From positions 33,869 through 97,868 of the forward strand of contig NZ_FPEH01000018.1 of assembly GCF_900117425.1 (NCBI RefSeq): 64,000 bases of DNA, written 5' to 3'. Position 1 is the stretch's first letter. The number at the start of each line of letters is the position of its first letter. The notes beneath the pieces were generated by a model, which was given only the letters and a program-made list of their open reading frames with translations, did not search any database and was not told where the DNA came from. Shown piece after piece: positions 38,840-47,824 of this stretch. The translations under genes and the position numbers were made by a program. This DNA comes from Novosphingobium sp. NDB2Meth1. Its GTDB lineage: Bacteria > Pseudomonadota > Alphaproteobacteria > Sphingomonadales > Sphingomonadaceae.

Positions 38840-39888
38840 AACCTTTCGGCGTTGGAAATGATATCATGTTGCAGGTTCAGCACGCGCTTCGCGGCAGCGG
38901 CATCGATCGGGGCCAGTGCGGCCTTGTCACCGGCGACGCCCTTGGCGAAGCGGTCGAAGACATGGTCGTTGCCGTAGCGCAGCTTGCCCAGCACGTGGAG
39001 CAGACCGCTCGTGCCGTGCTGCGCCCAGTGCTGGGCGGTGGCGGTGAAGCTGGTGCGGATCACTTCGGCGGTGGCGTGGCTGCCGTCGTTGGGCAGGCGG
39101 ATGTAGATGTCGCGGAAGATGTCGACGATGGCGACGCTCTTCTCGCCGTGGACGAGGAGGTACCACTCGGACACGCTGGCTTCGAAGCAGCACGACATCG
39201 TGACGGGAAAGTCGCTGTCCGAACGGAACCAGGCGTCGATCTGATAGGGCGTTGCATGCCCGTCGGGATTGTTCACGCAGACCGCCTTGGCCAGCGCGAG
39301 CGGCCCGGCCACGCGCGAGAGCAGATAGAGCAGGTGCGGGCTTTCATCGTAGAACAGACCCAGCGGCAATTGCTGATACCACGTCGGCAGGCGGCGCGAG
39401 GGGTTGCCCAGTTGCAGCGCCCGCAGGCCCCGGATCTTGCCGAGGCGGCCGCTGGCGATGTCGCGGTCGAGCTTTTCCATCGAACGGGCGAACTGGAAGT
39501 TGTGTACCACGGCAAGCGTGCGATCGGCATCGGCAGCGGCGGCGACCATCGCGGCGCCTTCGCCCGGCGTCATCGCAAAGGGCTTTTCGGTGATGACATG
39601 AAGTCCGCGCGCGAGGCCTTCACAGACGAGATCATGGTGCGCCATCGGCGCGGTCGCCACCGAGATGGCGTCGACCTCGTCGATCCAGTCGATGGCGGCC
39701 AGCGTCTTGGCCTGGCAGGCGCGCACCTTGCCGTTCGCCTTGGTGAACTGGGCGACACGTTCGGCACTGCGGTCCGCCACGCCGACCAGCTCATAGGCGG
39801 GATTGGCGCTGATCGTCGGGATGTGGCGAGCGCTGCCGACCCAGCCGAGGCCGACGACACCCATGCGAAGCTTGCGGGGTTCAGGCAA
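38836..39888 (-). CDS. Gfo/Idh/MocA-family oxidoreductase
   Basis: 350 residues if started at TTG 39888, which overlaps the GT2 stop (TTGCCTGA), just after a GGGAGACCTCCG stretch; ATG 39864 (MGVVGLGWVG) is the alternative. Rossmann motif GLGWVGSARH and the EKPF motif with catalytic Lys are present, followed by the alpha/beta substrate domain. Such enzymes oxidise or reduce nucleotide sugars or inositols with NAD(P). Its place among glycosyltransferases suggests making an unusual sugar for the same glycan. Confidence 0.8.
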   Translation of the reverse strand: MPEPRKLRMGVVGLGWVGSARHIPTISANPAYELVGVADRSAERVAQFTKANGKVRACQAKTLAAIDWIDEVDAISVATAPMAHHDLVCEGLARGLHVITEKPFAMTPGEGAAMVAAAADADRTLAVVHNFQFARSMEKLDRDIASGRLGKIRGLRALQLGNPSRRLPTWYQQLPLGLFYDESPHLLYLLSRVAGPLALAKAVCVNNPDGHATPYQIDAWFRSDSDFPVTMSCCFEASVSEWYLLVHGEKSVAIVDIFRDIYIRLPNDGSHATAEVIRTSFTATAQHWAQHGTSGLLHVLGKLRYGNDHVFDRFAKGVAGDKAALAPIDAAAAKRVLNLQHDIISNAERL

Positions 39889-41515
39889 CGGAGGTCTCCC
39901 CGGTGCGCTTGAGGGCGAAGTAGCTGGCAGCATAGTTCCACATATAGAGCGCGAGCGAGGACAGCGGGGCGGCGACGAGCATCGGCAGCGCAAGCTGGCC
40001 GCGCAGCAGCCAGATCAGTGCCAGCGCGATCGGCAGGTTGCTGATGAGGACCACCGAATAGCTGGCAAAGGCGGTCCAGCTGCGGCGGGTCTGGAAGATG
40101 GCACCGGACATCGTGAGATAGCCGACCGGCAGCAGCACCGCCGCGCTGGCAAGCTGGCAAAGCACATAATGCACGCCCAGCGCATCCAGCCCGATCATGA
40201 TGCCGTTGTGGAGCAGGGCGAGGGCGAGCGCGGCGACCGTGTAGAGCGGAATGGGCCGGATGAACCGGGCGATCTTGCCCTCGGCGGCGAAGCCTTCGGG
40301 CGCGGTCAACCCGCTCAGGAAGTGGGCCTGGTGCCCGCTGATCACGGCCAGCAGGAAGCCGGCGAACAGGGTCTGGATGCCGATCGAGCCGAGCATGCCG
40401 GTGATCACGACGGGCAGCACGGTCGAGAGCGGCTGGTAATGGATCGAGGACCAGTATCCCGCGATCGTGATGATGCCGGCCAAGGCGGCGCCCAGCAGGC
40501 CGATACCCGCCAGAATGAAGGACTCGAGCGACAGCAGCGGGCTCAGTGCGAACATCCAGCGCGCCGGCGGCGACCATCCGGCGCGGCTGGCGTGGAGGTG
40601 CGTCGCCAGCGCCATGGTCATGCCAAGGTGCCCGCCGGAGACGAGCATCGCGCCGATCACGGTCCAGCTTTCACCGAACGGCGAGTACTGAAGGATGCCC
40701 ATTTCATGCAGCGTCGCGATGCTCAGGATAATCAGGCCGAGCGCTGCGATCAGCGCAGCCGGCACGCCAAACGCCCAGGTCGGACTCAGCATGAACAGGT
40801 AGCGCAAGTGCCGCCAGCCGTCGCGCCACGGGCGCAAGTGCGGCGCGCGGTCGCGCAGGTCCGGCGAAAGCGTCGCGGGGACCTGATCGATCCGCATGCG
40901 GCGCAGGCTGGCCTTGATCACCATCTCGCTGGCAAATTCCATGCCCGAACCCTGCAGGCCGAGCGCAAGATAGGCGTCCTTGCGAATGGCGCGCAGGCCG
41001 CAGTGGGCATCGTCGATGCCGGTGCGGAAAAACAGGTTGAGCACGCCGGTCAGCACCGGATTGCCGATATAGCGGTTCTTCCACGGCATCGCGCCGGGGG
41101 CGATCCCGCCCTGAAAGCGTGATCCCATGCACAAATCCGCGCCTTCCAGCAGCTTGCCGATCATCGGCACGGCATTGGTGAAATCGTAGCTGCCGTCGCA
41201 GTCGCCCATGATGAGGAAGCGCCCATAGGCGTCGTTGAAGCCGCCGATGATCGCCGCGCCGTAACCCTTGCGGCTGACATTGACCACGCGCGCACCGAGC
41301 GAGGTTGCCAGCGCCTGGCTGCCATCGGTCGAGCCGTTGTCGGCGATCACGACTTCGCCGGCGAGCCCGTACTGGCGGTAAATGCGGTCCAGCGCATCAA
41401 GCGCATTGGCCATGCAATGGGGCAGCGACTGCACTTCATTGAGGCACGGCATCACAATCGTCACATCGAGCGGGGCAATTTCCGCTTCGAATGACTGTGC
41501 GGCCTGCAGTTCCAT
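39881..41515 (-). CDS. Glycosyltransferase GT2 (DPM1-like) fused to a GtrA-like membrane domain
   Basis: 544 residues. The N-terminal 230 residues are a GT2 domain: VTIVMPCLNE, ADNGSTDGS and a DCDGSYDF segment that holds the metal/UDP-binding Asp residues. The remainder has about eight helices, the last four of which (from IPLYTVAALALALL) resemble a GtrA domain. Such fusions make polyprenyl-phosphate sugars and help move them across the membrane. It opens a leftward operon with oxidoreductase, methyltransferase and GT4, and may feed the GT-C-like protein at 35141-36889. Confidence 0.8.
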   Translation of the reverse strand: MELQAAQSFEAEIAPLDVTIVMPCLNEVQSLPHCMANALDALDRIYRQYGLAGEVVIADNGSTDGSQALATSLGARVVNVSRKGYGAAIIGGFNDAYGRFLIMGDCDGSYDFTNAVPMIGKLLEGADLCMGSRFQGGIAPGAMPWKNRYIGNPVLTGVLNLFFRTGIDDAHCGLRAIRKDAYLALGLQGSGMEFASEMVIKASLRRMRIDQVPATLSPDLRDRAPHLRPWRDGWRHLRYLFMLSPTWAFGVPAALIAALGLIILSIATLHEMGILQYSPFGESWTVIGAMLVSGGHLGMTMALATHLHASRAGWSPPARWMFALSPLLSLESFILAGIGLLGAALAGIITIAGYWSSIHYQPLSTVLPVVITGMLGSIGIQTLFAGFLLAVISGHQAHFLSGLTAPEGFAAEGKIARFIRPIPLYTVAALALALLHNGIMIGLDALGVHYVLCQLASAAVLLPVGYLTMSGAIFQTRRSWTAFASYSVVLISNLPIALALIWLLRGQLALPMLVAAPLSSLALYMWNYAASYFALKRTGETSVA

Positions 41516-41596
41516 AGCGCCCCCGAAAACCTCGCCAAATCCTTACCGGGGGATAGTGCGGAATGGTTAGCAGCCGGTTAATTCTTCGAGGGTACC

Positions 41597-42481
41597 TCAA
41601 TTTGCCAAGGCGAGCCGTTCGATCAGCAGATCGACCAGCGCGCGAAGCCGGGGCAGACGCCTCAGGTCGCGGTGATAGCCGAGCCAGGTGTCGCGCGTCG
41701 GCGGCTCGGCGCCGATATCCAGCGCCTCGATTCCGGGTGTCGCATCACCCAGCGGCCGGGGCAGAACGGCAAGGCCGGTACCCAATGCACAAAGCTGCGC
41801 CTGCATGTCGCGGCTGTTGCTGCGGGCGGCGATGCGGGCGCCGGGCAGCGTCTGCATCAGCCAGCCGACATCGGGCATCGAGGCGAACGCGGTGTCCATC
41901 ACCACGACCGGGTAGGGCGTCTCGTCACCAGCATGCGGCTGCCAACGGCCGGGCTGGCCATAGACGGCATAGGGCACCGTCAGCAGGCGGCGCGCGATCA
42001 CTTCGGGTTCGTCGAAACCGGTGATGCGGATCACCAGATCGGCCTCGCGCCGGCTGAGGCTGTAGACGCGCTGGTCGGTAAGCGTCTCGACGATCACACC
42101 GGGGTGCAGGCGGTTGAACTCGGCGAGAACGGGAGCCAGCACCACCCGCCCGAACCAGTCCGAGCACGTGAGCCGGAGCATGCCTTCGAGGCCTGCGCTG
42201 CTCCCCGCCAGCTCGCGCGCGAGCGCCTGCGCCTCGGCTTCCATGCGCTCGGCGTGGCGCAGCATGACTTCGCCCTCGTCCGTAAGGATGAAGCCGTCGC
42301 CGGTGCGCTGGAACAAGGTAAGCCCCGTCGCCGCTTCGAGCGCGCGGAGGCGGCGGCCCATGGTCGGCTGCGATTGGCCCAGCTTGCGCGCGGCGCGGCC
42401 GAGTGTGCCTTCGCGCGCGATGGCGAGGAAGACAGGGAGATCGCTCCATTCCATCGGGGGGCCGGCCATCAGGTGTTCCAT
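41597..42481 (-). CDS. LysR-family transcriptional regulator
   Basis: 294 residues as listed; an ATG at 42454 (MEWSDLPVFLAIAREG) matches the usual family start. The helix-turn-helix is in GTLGRAARKLGQSQPTMGRRLRALE, followed by the effector domain. It is divergent from a quinone oxidoreductase-like gene with 87 bases between, so it probably controls that gene in response to an electrophile or quinone. Effector unknown. Confidence 0.85.
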   Translation of the reverse strand: MEHLMAGPPMEWSDLPVFLAIAREGTLGRAARKLGQSQPTMGRRLRALEAATGLTLFQRTGDGFILTDEGEVMLRHAERMEAEAQALARELAGSSAGLEGMLRLTCSDWFGRVVLAPVLAEFNRLHPGVIVETLTDQRVYSLSRREADLVIRITGFDEPEVIARRLLTVPYAVYGQPGRWQPHAGDETPYPVVVMDTAFASMPDVGWLMQTLPGARIAARSNSRDMQAQLCALGTGLAVLPRPLGDATPGIEALDIGAEPPTRDTWLGYHRDLRRLPRLRALVDLLIERLALAN

Positions 42482-42568
42482 TCAATAGCGCATGGATAGC
42501 ATGCGATCATTTGGATTTCCGATCAAGTTTGAAAGCGGCACTCCTTAGGCATCGCAAAGGAGATTGCC

Positions 42569-43576
42569 ATGACCACTTCACCTTCCATGCTTGCCGCCCT
42601 CGTCGATACCAACGACGGTTCCTTCAACCTCCGCGAGATCGCGCGGCCCACGCCGGGTGCGGGCGAAGTCCTCGTCCGCGTCGCGGCGGCGGGAACCAAC
42701 CCGCTCGATACCAAGATCCGCGCCGGCCAAGCAGCGCATGCCCGCCATCCGCTCCCGGCTGTGCTCGGCATGGATCTGGCCGGCGTGGTCGAGAAAGTCG
42801 GCCCCGGCGTGACCCGGTTTGCGCCGGGCGACGAAGTCTATGGCTTCACTGGCGGTGTTGCTGGAATGCAGGGCTCGCTCGCGCAGTATGTCGCGGCGGA
42901 TGCGCGGCTGCTGGCGCACAAGCCGGCCAATCTCTCGATGCGTGAAGCCGCGATCCTGCCGCTGGTGGTGATCACCGCGTGGGAAGGCCTCGTCGACCGC
43001 GCGCAGCTCAAGGCCGGACAGACCGTTCTGGTGCAGGGCGGTGGCGGCGGCGTCGGCCATGCGGCGGTGCAGATCGCCGTGGCGCTGGGCGCGAAAGTCT
43101 TCGCGACCGGCTTCAGCGGCGATCTCGCCTACATCGAAAGCCTCGGCGCCATCCCCATCGACGCCAATGATCCGATCGAGGACTATGTGGCCAGACATAC
43201 CGGCGGCCGCGGCTTCGATGTCGTCTACGATACGCTCGGCGGCGCTGTGCTCGATGCCTCGTTCAAGGCGGTGCGCCGGTTCGGCCATGTCGTGAGCTGC
43301 CTCGGCTGGGGCACCCATGCGTTGGCGCCGCTCTCGTTCAAGCAGGCGACCTATTCGGGTGTGTTCACGCTCCACGCCTTGCTGGCGAACGAGGGCCGCG
43401 AACACTACGGCGATATTCTGGCCGAGACCGCCGTGCTGGCCGAGGCCGGAAAGCTGCTCCCCCGCCTCGATCCGCGCGTGTTCACGCTGGCCGAAGCTGG
43501 AGCTGCCTATGACGCGGTGCTTGGCAGCAACGGTGCGGCGCGCCAGAAGGGTAAGGTCGCTGTCTCGATCGTTTGA
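42569..43576 (+). CDS. NADPH:quinone oxidoreductase-like protein, MDR superfamily
   Basis: 335 residues. A GroES-like N-terminal half (PGAGEVLVRVAAAGTNPLDTK) is joined to a Rossmann half with GGGGGVGHAAVQIA. The structural and catalytic Zn ligands of alcohol dehydrogenases are absent, placing it in the zinc-free quinone oxidoreductase branch. It should reduce quinones or enones with NADPH. ATG lies 11 bases after CAAAGGAGA, a strong ribosome binding site. Confidence 0.84.
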   Translation: MTTSPSMLAALVDTNDGSFNLREIARPTPGAGEVLVRVAAAGTNPLDTKIRAGQAAHARHPLPAVLGMDLAGVVEKVGPGVTRFAPGDEVYGFTGGVAGMQGSLAQYVAADARLLAHKPANLSMREAAILPLVVITAWEGLVDRAQLKAGQTVLVQGGGGGVGHAAVQIAVALGAKVFATGFSGDLAYIESLGAIPIDANDPIEDYVARHTGGRGFDVVYDTLGGAVLDASFKAVRRFGHVVSCLGWGTHALAPLSFKQATYSGVFTLHALLANEGREHYGDILAETAVLAEAGKLLPRLDPRVFTLAEAGAAYDAVLGSNGAARQKGKVAVSIV

Positions 43577-43601
43577 TGCGGCTTGCGCCTGAAGCACACG
43601 G

Positions 43602-43629
43602 CCGGTCCGGGGTTTGCGCCCCGCGCCGG
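43602..43629. terminator. Possible bidirectional terminator hairpin
   Basis: CCGGTCCGGGG (43602-43612) pairs with CCCCGCGCCGG (43619-43629) except for a two-base internal mismatch. It lies between the convergent oxidoreductase and hpnL genes. No T run on either side, so the call is tentative. Confidence 0.4.
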
Positions 43630-43643
43630 TCGTTTGCCGGCCG

Positions 43644-44579
43644 CTAGCGTCCGGCCATGAGTCCGCGCGATTCGTTGATCTGCCAGACCAGCAGCGCGAG
43701 CGCGCCGATCACCAGATCGCGCGCGCGCTTGGCCAGCGAGAGCGCGAGCGCTGCTTCTGGCGCCAGCCCGAACAGCGGCGCGACGAGCACATAGGCGGCC
43801 TCTTGCACACCGATGGCGCCGGGAATGACAAAGGCCATGCTGCGCAGGGCAAATATGACGCCTTCGAGCGACAGCACTTTCCACAGCGCGATATCGCTGC
43901 CCATCAGCTCAAGCACGAACCACGCGCTGACACCGCTGGCAGTCCAGGCAGCGAGATTGAACAGGAAGGCGGCTATAACTCGGCCGCGCTGCGCGTAGAT
44001 GCGCGTCAGTTCGGCTTGTACCTCGCCGAGCACGGTCGTCTCTGGCAGGAACTTCGCGGCGATCCGGACGGCGAGCGCGAGCACCACCTTCTGCATCCGC
44101 ATGAACAGGAAGATGCAGCCCACCATTACCGCCGTGCCGCCGATGATCGCCGGACGCAGCCCCGCCGCGCTTGCTCCCATCAGCAATGGCGCCATCGCGA
44201 GCAGGCTGAACAGGGTGTAGACAAGCTGGCTCGCCATCTCGGTGGTGAGGTCGACCACGAACGAGGCGTAGACGCGCGGGGGCGCCACCCCGGCGCGGGT
44301 CAGCGTGCGCACGCCGAGGTAGATGCCGCCCAGTTCGGAGAAGGGGAGCAGGTTCGAGACCGCATCGCGCACCAGCCGGGCCCATGCGAACAGGAGGACC
44401 GGCGGCTCCGGTTCGCCGGGCGCGGCAGCATGCCACGCGCCGCCGAGGAGCCACGAGGTGACCAGCGACCACGCGCAGATTGCGAGGAAACCGCCGAGGC
44501 CCATATGCCGCGCTGTCGCGGCGATGTCGGACAGGCCGACATCGCCGATCGTCCAGATCGCGATGGCGAGGCCCAGCAC
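43644..44579 (-). CDS. hpnL: Hopanoid-associated membrane protein HpnL (LPG-synthase transmembrane family)
   Basis: 311 residues from GTG at 44579, with about eight helices and the LPFSELGGIYLGVRTL segment, FVIPGAIGVQEAAYV and a C-terminal KRARDLVIGALALLVWQ helix seen in flippase-like LPG-synthase transmembrane proteins. HpnL proteins accompany hpn genes and are thought to move hopanoids or related lipids, without firm biochemical proof. An N-terminal extension NFWSRVGILAAT in frame from a CTG overlapping the upstream stop (44618) would complete the first helix and may be the true start. Confidence 0.78.
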   Translation of the reverse strand: MLGLAIAIWTIGDVGLSDIAATARHMGLGGFLAICAWSLVTSWLLGGAWHAAAPGEPEPPVLLFAWARLVRDAVSNLLPFSELGGIYLGVRTLTRAGVAPPRVYASFVVDLTTEMASQLVYTLFSLLAMAPLLMGASAAGLRPAIIGGTAVMVGCIFLFMRMQKVVLALAVRIAAKFLPETTVLGEVQAELTRIYAQRGRVIAAFLFNLAAWTASGVSAWFVLELMGSDIALWKVLSLEGVIFALRSMAFVIPGAIGVQEAAYVLVAPLFGLAPEAALALSLAKRARDLVIGALALLVWQINESRGLMAGR

Positions 44580-44614
44580 TGTGGCAGCAAGGATGCCGAC
44601 CCGGCTCCAGAAAT

Positions 44615-45526
44615 TCAGCGGCTCGCTCCTGCCTTGGGCGCCTTGAAGAACCGCAGCACGAAACGCATCACGCCGGGCACGAGGCGAGGGCGAATAAGGC
44701 GCTGGTCATAAATGGCGAGCCGCCGGTCGTTTTCGGCAAGGCAGATCCGCGCCAGCTCGGGGAAGCTCACTTCGACGCCGAGTTCCTTCGAACCGTTGAG
44801 CGTGAAGTTGTTGTCCTGCGCGCGGGTGTTGTTGCCCATGCCCTTGGCCATGTCGATCCGCTCCCAGACGAGGGCAAACCAAACCGCGATCACCTTGGCC
44901 TCGAACCACGGCCGCCGCCACCACGGCATGTTGCGGCGCCACCACGCGACCCAGTTCACGAAGAACAGGATGTGCCGCCCTTCCTCGCGCATCACGGGCT
45001 CAAACGTGTCGACAAGTTCGGGCGGGAAGAAACCGGAATCCTTGGCAATCTTGAACAGGCCGAAGCCGAAGAAGCTGTCGATGCATTCGGAATAGCCGGT
45101 GCGCATGAACGCGAATTCGGGATCGCGCGGGCGCAGGTAGGCCGGCTCCTCCTCGAGCACGATGCCATAGGCCTGTACCATGTCGGCCAGCACCAGCTTG
45201 TGCCGCGCTTCCTCGAAAGCGTTCATCTCGGTCGCCGCCTTGAGCAGCGGCTGGCGGATCAGTTCGGCAAAAGTCTTCACGTTCATCGACGCGCGGCCTT
45301 CGGTCGCGACGGCAATGTCCCAGATGGGCAGCGAGGTGATCTTGGCCTGCGTCTCTGCATCGAGCTTGGGCCATTCGATGAGGGCGGGCCGGTAGGGGTC
45401 GTGGCTGTCGAGCAGCATCCGGCTGAGGACCATCAGGTGTTCGCTGCTCCCGAGCCGGAAGCGGCCCTGCGGCAGCGGTGCCGCGCTGTCATAGTCGCCC
45501 CAGGTGCGTGCCATGGTCATGAGCAT
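44615..45526 (-). CDS. Ferritin-like di-iron protein within the hopanoid operon
   Basis: 303 residues. Helical, with a carboxylate/histidine set typical of ferritin-like di-iron enzymes: Glu76 (VATEGRAS), Glu106-x2-His109 (FEEARH), Glu147 (GYSECID) and Glu182-x2-His185 (REEGRH). A strongly basic, Trp-rich segment (WVAWWRRNMPWWRRPW) suggests membrane contact. The spacing is that of an oxidase or oxygenase rather than a storage ferritin. It lies between hpnK and hpnL, 6 bases after hpnK, so an oxidative modification of a hopanoid or its precursor is a reasonable guess. No function is known to me. Confidence 0.7.
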   Translation of the reverse strand: MLMTMARTWGDYDSAAPLPQGRFRLGSSEHLMVLSRMLLDSHDPYRPALIEWPKLDAETQAKITSLPIWDIAVATEGRASMNVKTFAELIRQPLLKAATEMNAFEEARHKLVLADMVQAYGIVLEEEPAYLRPRDPEFAFMRTGYSECIDSFFGFGLFKIAKDSGFFPPELVDTFEPVMREEGRHILFFVNWVAWWRRNMPWWRRPWFEAKVIAVWFALVWERIDMAKGMGNNTRAQDNNFTLNGSKELGVEVSFPELARICLAENDRRLAIYDQRLIRPRLVPGVMRFVLRFFKAPKAGASR

Positions 45527-45532
45527 GTCCTG

Positions 45533-46375
45533 TCAAAAGTCCGTGAACCGCCCGCACGCAATGCCATTGCGCGTGATCGCGGCTTTGGCAAGAGGGTCGA
45601 TCAGCGCGGCCAGTTCCTCGGCATAGAGGTAGCCCGGCGCGCTCCCGGGGTAGGGGCCTTGCGCCGGATGGGCGTAGATTTCGGTCAGGCCGGGTGGCAA
45701 CCGGTCGAGCAAGGGCCGCAGTTTGGTCGAGGTCAGGGCGCCCGACCATACGAGGCCAAAGACCTGATCCGGTACCGTCACGCCGGCCCTGCGCAGGCGG
45801 CGGCGCAGGACTTTTGCCCAGACATGTTCGATCCCTACCCTGCGCGGTTTGCCGTCGATGGCAGAAATGACCTTGGGCGGCTCGATCGGCGCGCGCATCG
45901 CGGTCATGCCGTGGCGCTTGCCGGCGCGCAGGATCGCAGAGGCGATGGTAGGATGCAGGTGGAAGTGCTTGTGCGCGTTGACGTGATCGAGCTTGAGGCC
46001 TGTCGCTGCGAAGGCCGCAAACTGCGCGTCGATCTCCGCCGCCAGCTGCCGCCGTGCGGAGGGTGAGGCGAAGATGGTAAGCGCGGTGCGGACCATGTCC
46101 GTGCGGAACTGGCCGCTCGCGTCTACCAGCGCGGGGATCTGCTCCGGCGGCAGTATCGGTCGGCCTTCGACCAGCACGAGGTGCAGCCCGACGCCAAGGG
46201 CAGGCAGCCGACGCGCGCGTTCCACCGCATCGCTCGCCGCATCACCTGCCACCATCAGGCTGGCGGCGGTCAGAATGCCATCGCGGTGCGCGTGCTCGAC
46301 CGCGGCGTTGACTTCGGGTGAGGCGCCGAAGTCATCCGCAGTGACGATAAGCCTTCGGGCCGTGCCCATGGCCAA
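45533..46375 (-). CDS. hpnK: Hopanoid biosynthesis-associated protein HpnK (ChbG/YdjC deacetylase family)
   Basis: 280 residues. The N-terminal VTADDFGASPEVN contains the metal-binding Asp pair of the YdjC family, with metal His residues in HVNAHKHFHLHP and a C-terminal YAHPAQGPYP segment. HpnK is a predicted deacetylase acting late in composite hopanoid head-group assembly, after HpnI and HpnJ-type steps, where a glucosaminyl group is deacetylated. It starts 3 bases after hpnJ on the same strand. Confidence 0.86.
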   Translation of the reverse strand: MAMGTARRLIVTADDFGASPEVNAAVEHAHRDGILTAASLMVAGDAASDAVERARRLPALGVGLHLVLVEGRPILPPEQIPALVDASGQFRTDMVRTALTIFASPSARRQLAAEIDAQFAAFAATGLKLDHVNAHKHFHLHPTIASAILRAGKRHGMTAMRAPIEPPKVISAIDGKPRRVGIEHVWAKVLRRRLRRAGVTVPDQVFGLVWSGALTSTKLRPLLDRLPPGLTEIYAHPAQGPYPGSAPGYLYAEELAALIDPLAKAAITRNGIACGRFTDF

Positions 46376-46378
46376 AGA

Positions 46379-47824
46379 TCAGGCAGCTTCCTTGCGGCGG
46401 CGCAGGAAATCGAAGAACTCCACGCCCTCGCGCAGGCGGCGCTTCATCATGTCCCAGTCGCGGATCATCTCGCCGACGATGGCGCCGATCTTGCGTGGGC
46501 GGAAGTAGAAGCGCTTGTAGAACTCCTCCACCTTGTCGAAGATCACCTTCGACGAGAGGTGCGGATAGGACAGCTGCGCGATCTGGTTGCCGCCGTCGGT
46601 CAGCAGGTGGTCGCTGCCGTCGAACCAGCCGTTCTCGGTCGCTTGCTTGTAGAGGAAGGTGCCGGGATAGGGCGCGGCGAGGCTTACCTGGATCGTGTGC
46701 GGATTGAGCTCGATCGCATAGCGGATGGTCTCCTCGATCGTCTCCAGTGTCTCGCCGGGCAGACCGAGGATGAAAGTGCCGTGGATGGTCAGGCCAAGGC
46801 TGTGCGCATCCTTGGTGAACTGGCGCGCGACTTTGGTCAGCAGGCCCTTCTTGATGTTGTGCAGGATCTGCTGGTTGCCGCTTTCATAGCCGACGAGCAG
46901 CACGCGGCAGCCGCCTTCCTTCATGGCTTTCAGCACCATGTAGGGCACATTGGCCTTGGCGTTGCAGCCCCAGGTAACGGGGAAGCCGGGCTTGCCGAAG
47001 CCGAGCTTGGCAAGCTCACCCGAAAGTTCGACGACGAAATCGTGTGCATCGGCCAGCGTGTCGTCGTCGAAGAAGATCTCCTTCACTTCAGGCATCTCGC
47101 GCAGGATGTACTGCACTTCCTCGATCACTTTGGGCACGCTGCGGTGGCGATAGCGGTGGCCCGAGATCGTCTGCGGCCAGAGGCAGAAGGTGCAGCGGCT
47201 CTTGCAGCCGCGCCCGGTGTAGAACGAGATATAGGGGTGGCGCTGGTAGCCGCCGTAGTACTTGGAAAGATCGAGATCGCGCTTGTAGATGGGCGAAACC
47301 ATCGGCAGCACGTCCATGTCCTCGATCTGCGCGCGGTCCTTGTTGCGCACGAAGCTGCCGTCCGCATCGCGCCAGGTGATGCCGTCTACTTCGCGCAAGG
47401 GGCGCCCCTCGGCGATCTCGACGATGGTGAAGTCGTATTCCTCGCGCGCGACGAAATCGATGTGGGGCGAGGCGGCGAGGCTCTTGTCCGGCTCGACCGC
47501 GACCTTGGCGCCGACGAATCCGATCATGATCTTCGGGTTGCGCTCCTTGATCAGCGCGGCGGTGCGGATGTCCTGACCAAAGCTCGGCGTCGAGGTGTGG
47601 AGGATGACGAGATCGCGCTCGTCGAACTCGTGCGCGATATCTTCCCATGAAAGGTCATGCGCCGGGGCATCGATCAGCTTCGAGCCTTCGACCATCGCGG
47701 CGGGCTGGGCGATCCACGTGGGATACCAGAAGGATTTGACCTCGCGCTTCATCTGATAGCGCGCGCCGGCACCACCATCAAAACCGTCGAAAGACGGCGC
47801 CTGGAGGAAGAGCGTGCGCATCAT
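46379..47824 (-). CDS. hpnJ: Hopanoid biosynthesis radical SAM protein HpnJ
   Basis: 481 residues. A B12-binding-like N-terminal half (residues 1-190, with LHTSTPSFGQD) is followed by a radical SAM core whose cluster ligands are Cys207, Cys211 and Cys214 (CKSRCTFC). HpnJ is implicated in converting the glucosaminyl head group to the cyclitol of bacteriohopanetetrol cyclitol ether. It lies between hpnI (4-base overlap) and hpnK, the usual I-J-K order. Confidence 0.9.
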   Translation of the reverse strand: MMRTLFLQAPSFDGFDGGAGARYQMKREVKSFWYPTWIAQPAAMVEGSKLIDAPAHDLSWEDIAHEFDERDLVILHTSTPSFGQDIRTAALIKERNPKIMIGFVGAKVAVEPDKSLAASPHIDFVAREEYDFTIVEIAEGRPLREVDGITWRDADGSFVRNKDRAQIEDMDVLPMVSPIYKRDLDLSKYYGGYQRHPYISFYTGRGCKSRCTFCLWPQTISGHRYRHRSVPKVIEEVQYILREMPEVKEIFFDDDTLADAHDFVVELSGELAKLGFGKPGFPVTWGCNAKANVPYMVLKAMKEGGCRVLLVGYESGNQQILHNIKKGLLTKVARQFTKDAHSLGLTIHGTFILGLPGETLETIEETIRYAIELNPHTIQVSLAAPYPGTFLYKQATENGWFDGSDHLLTDGGNQIAQLSYPHLSSKVIFDKVEEFYKRFYFRPRKIGAIVGEMIRDWDMMKRRLREGVEFFDFLRRRKEAA

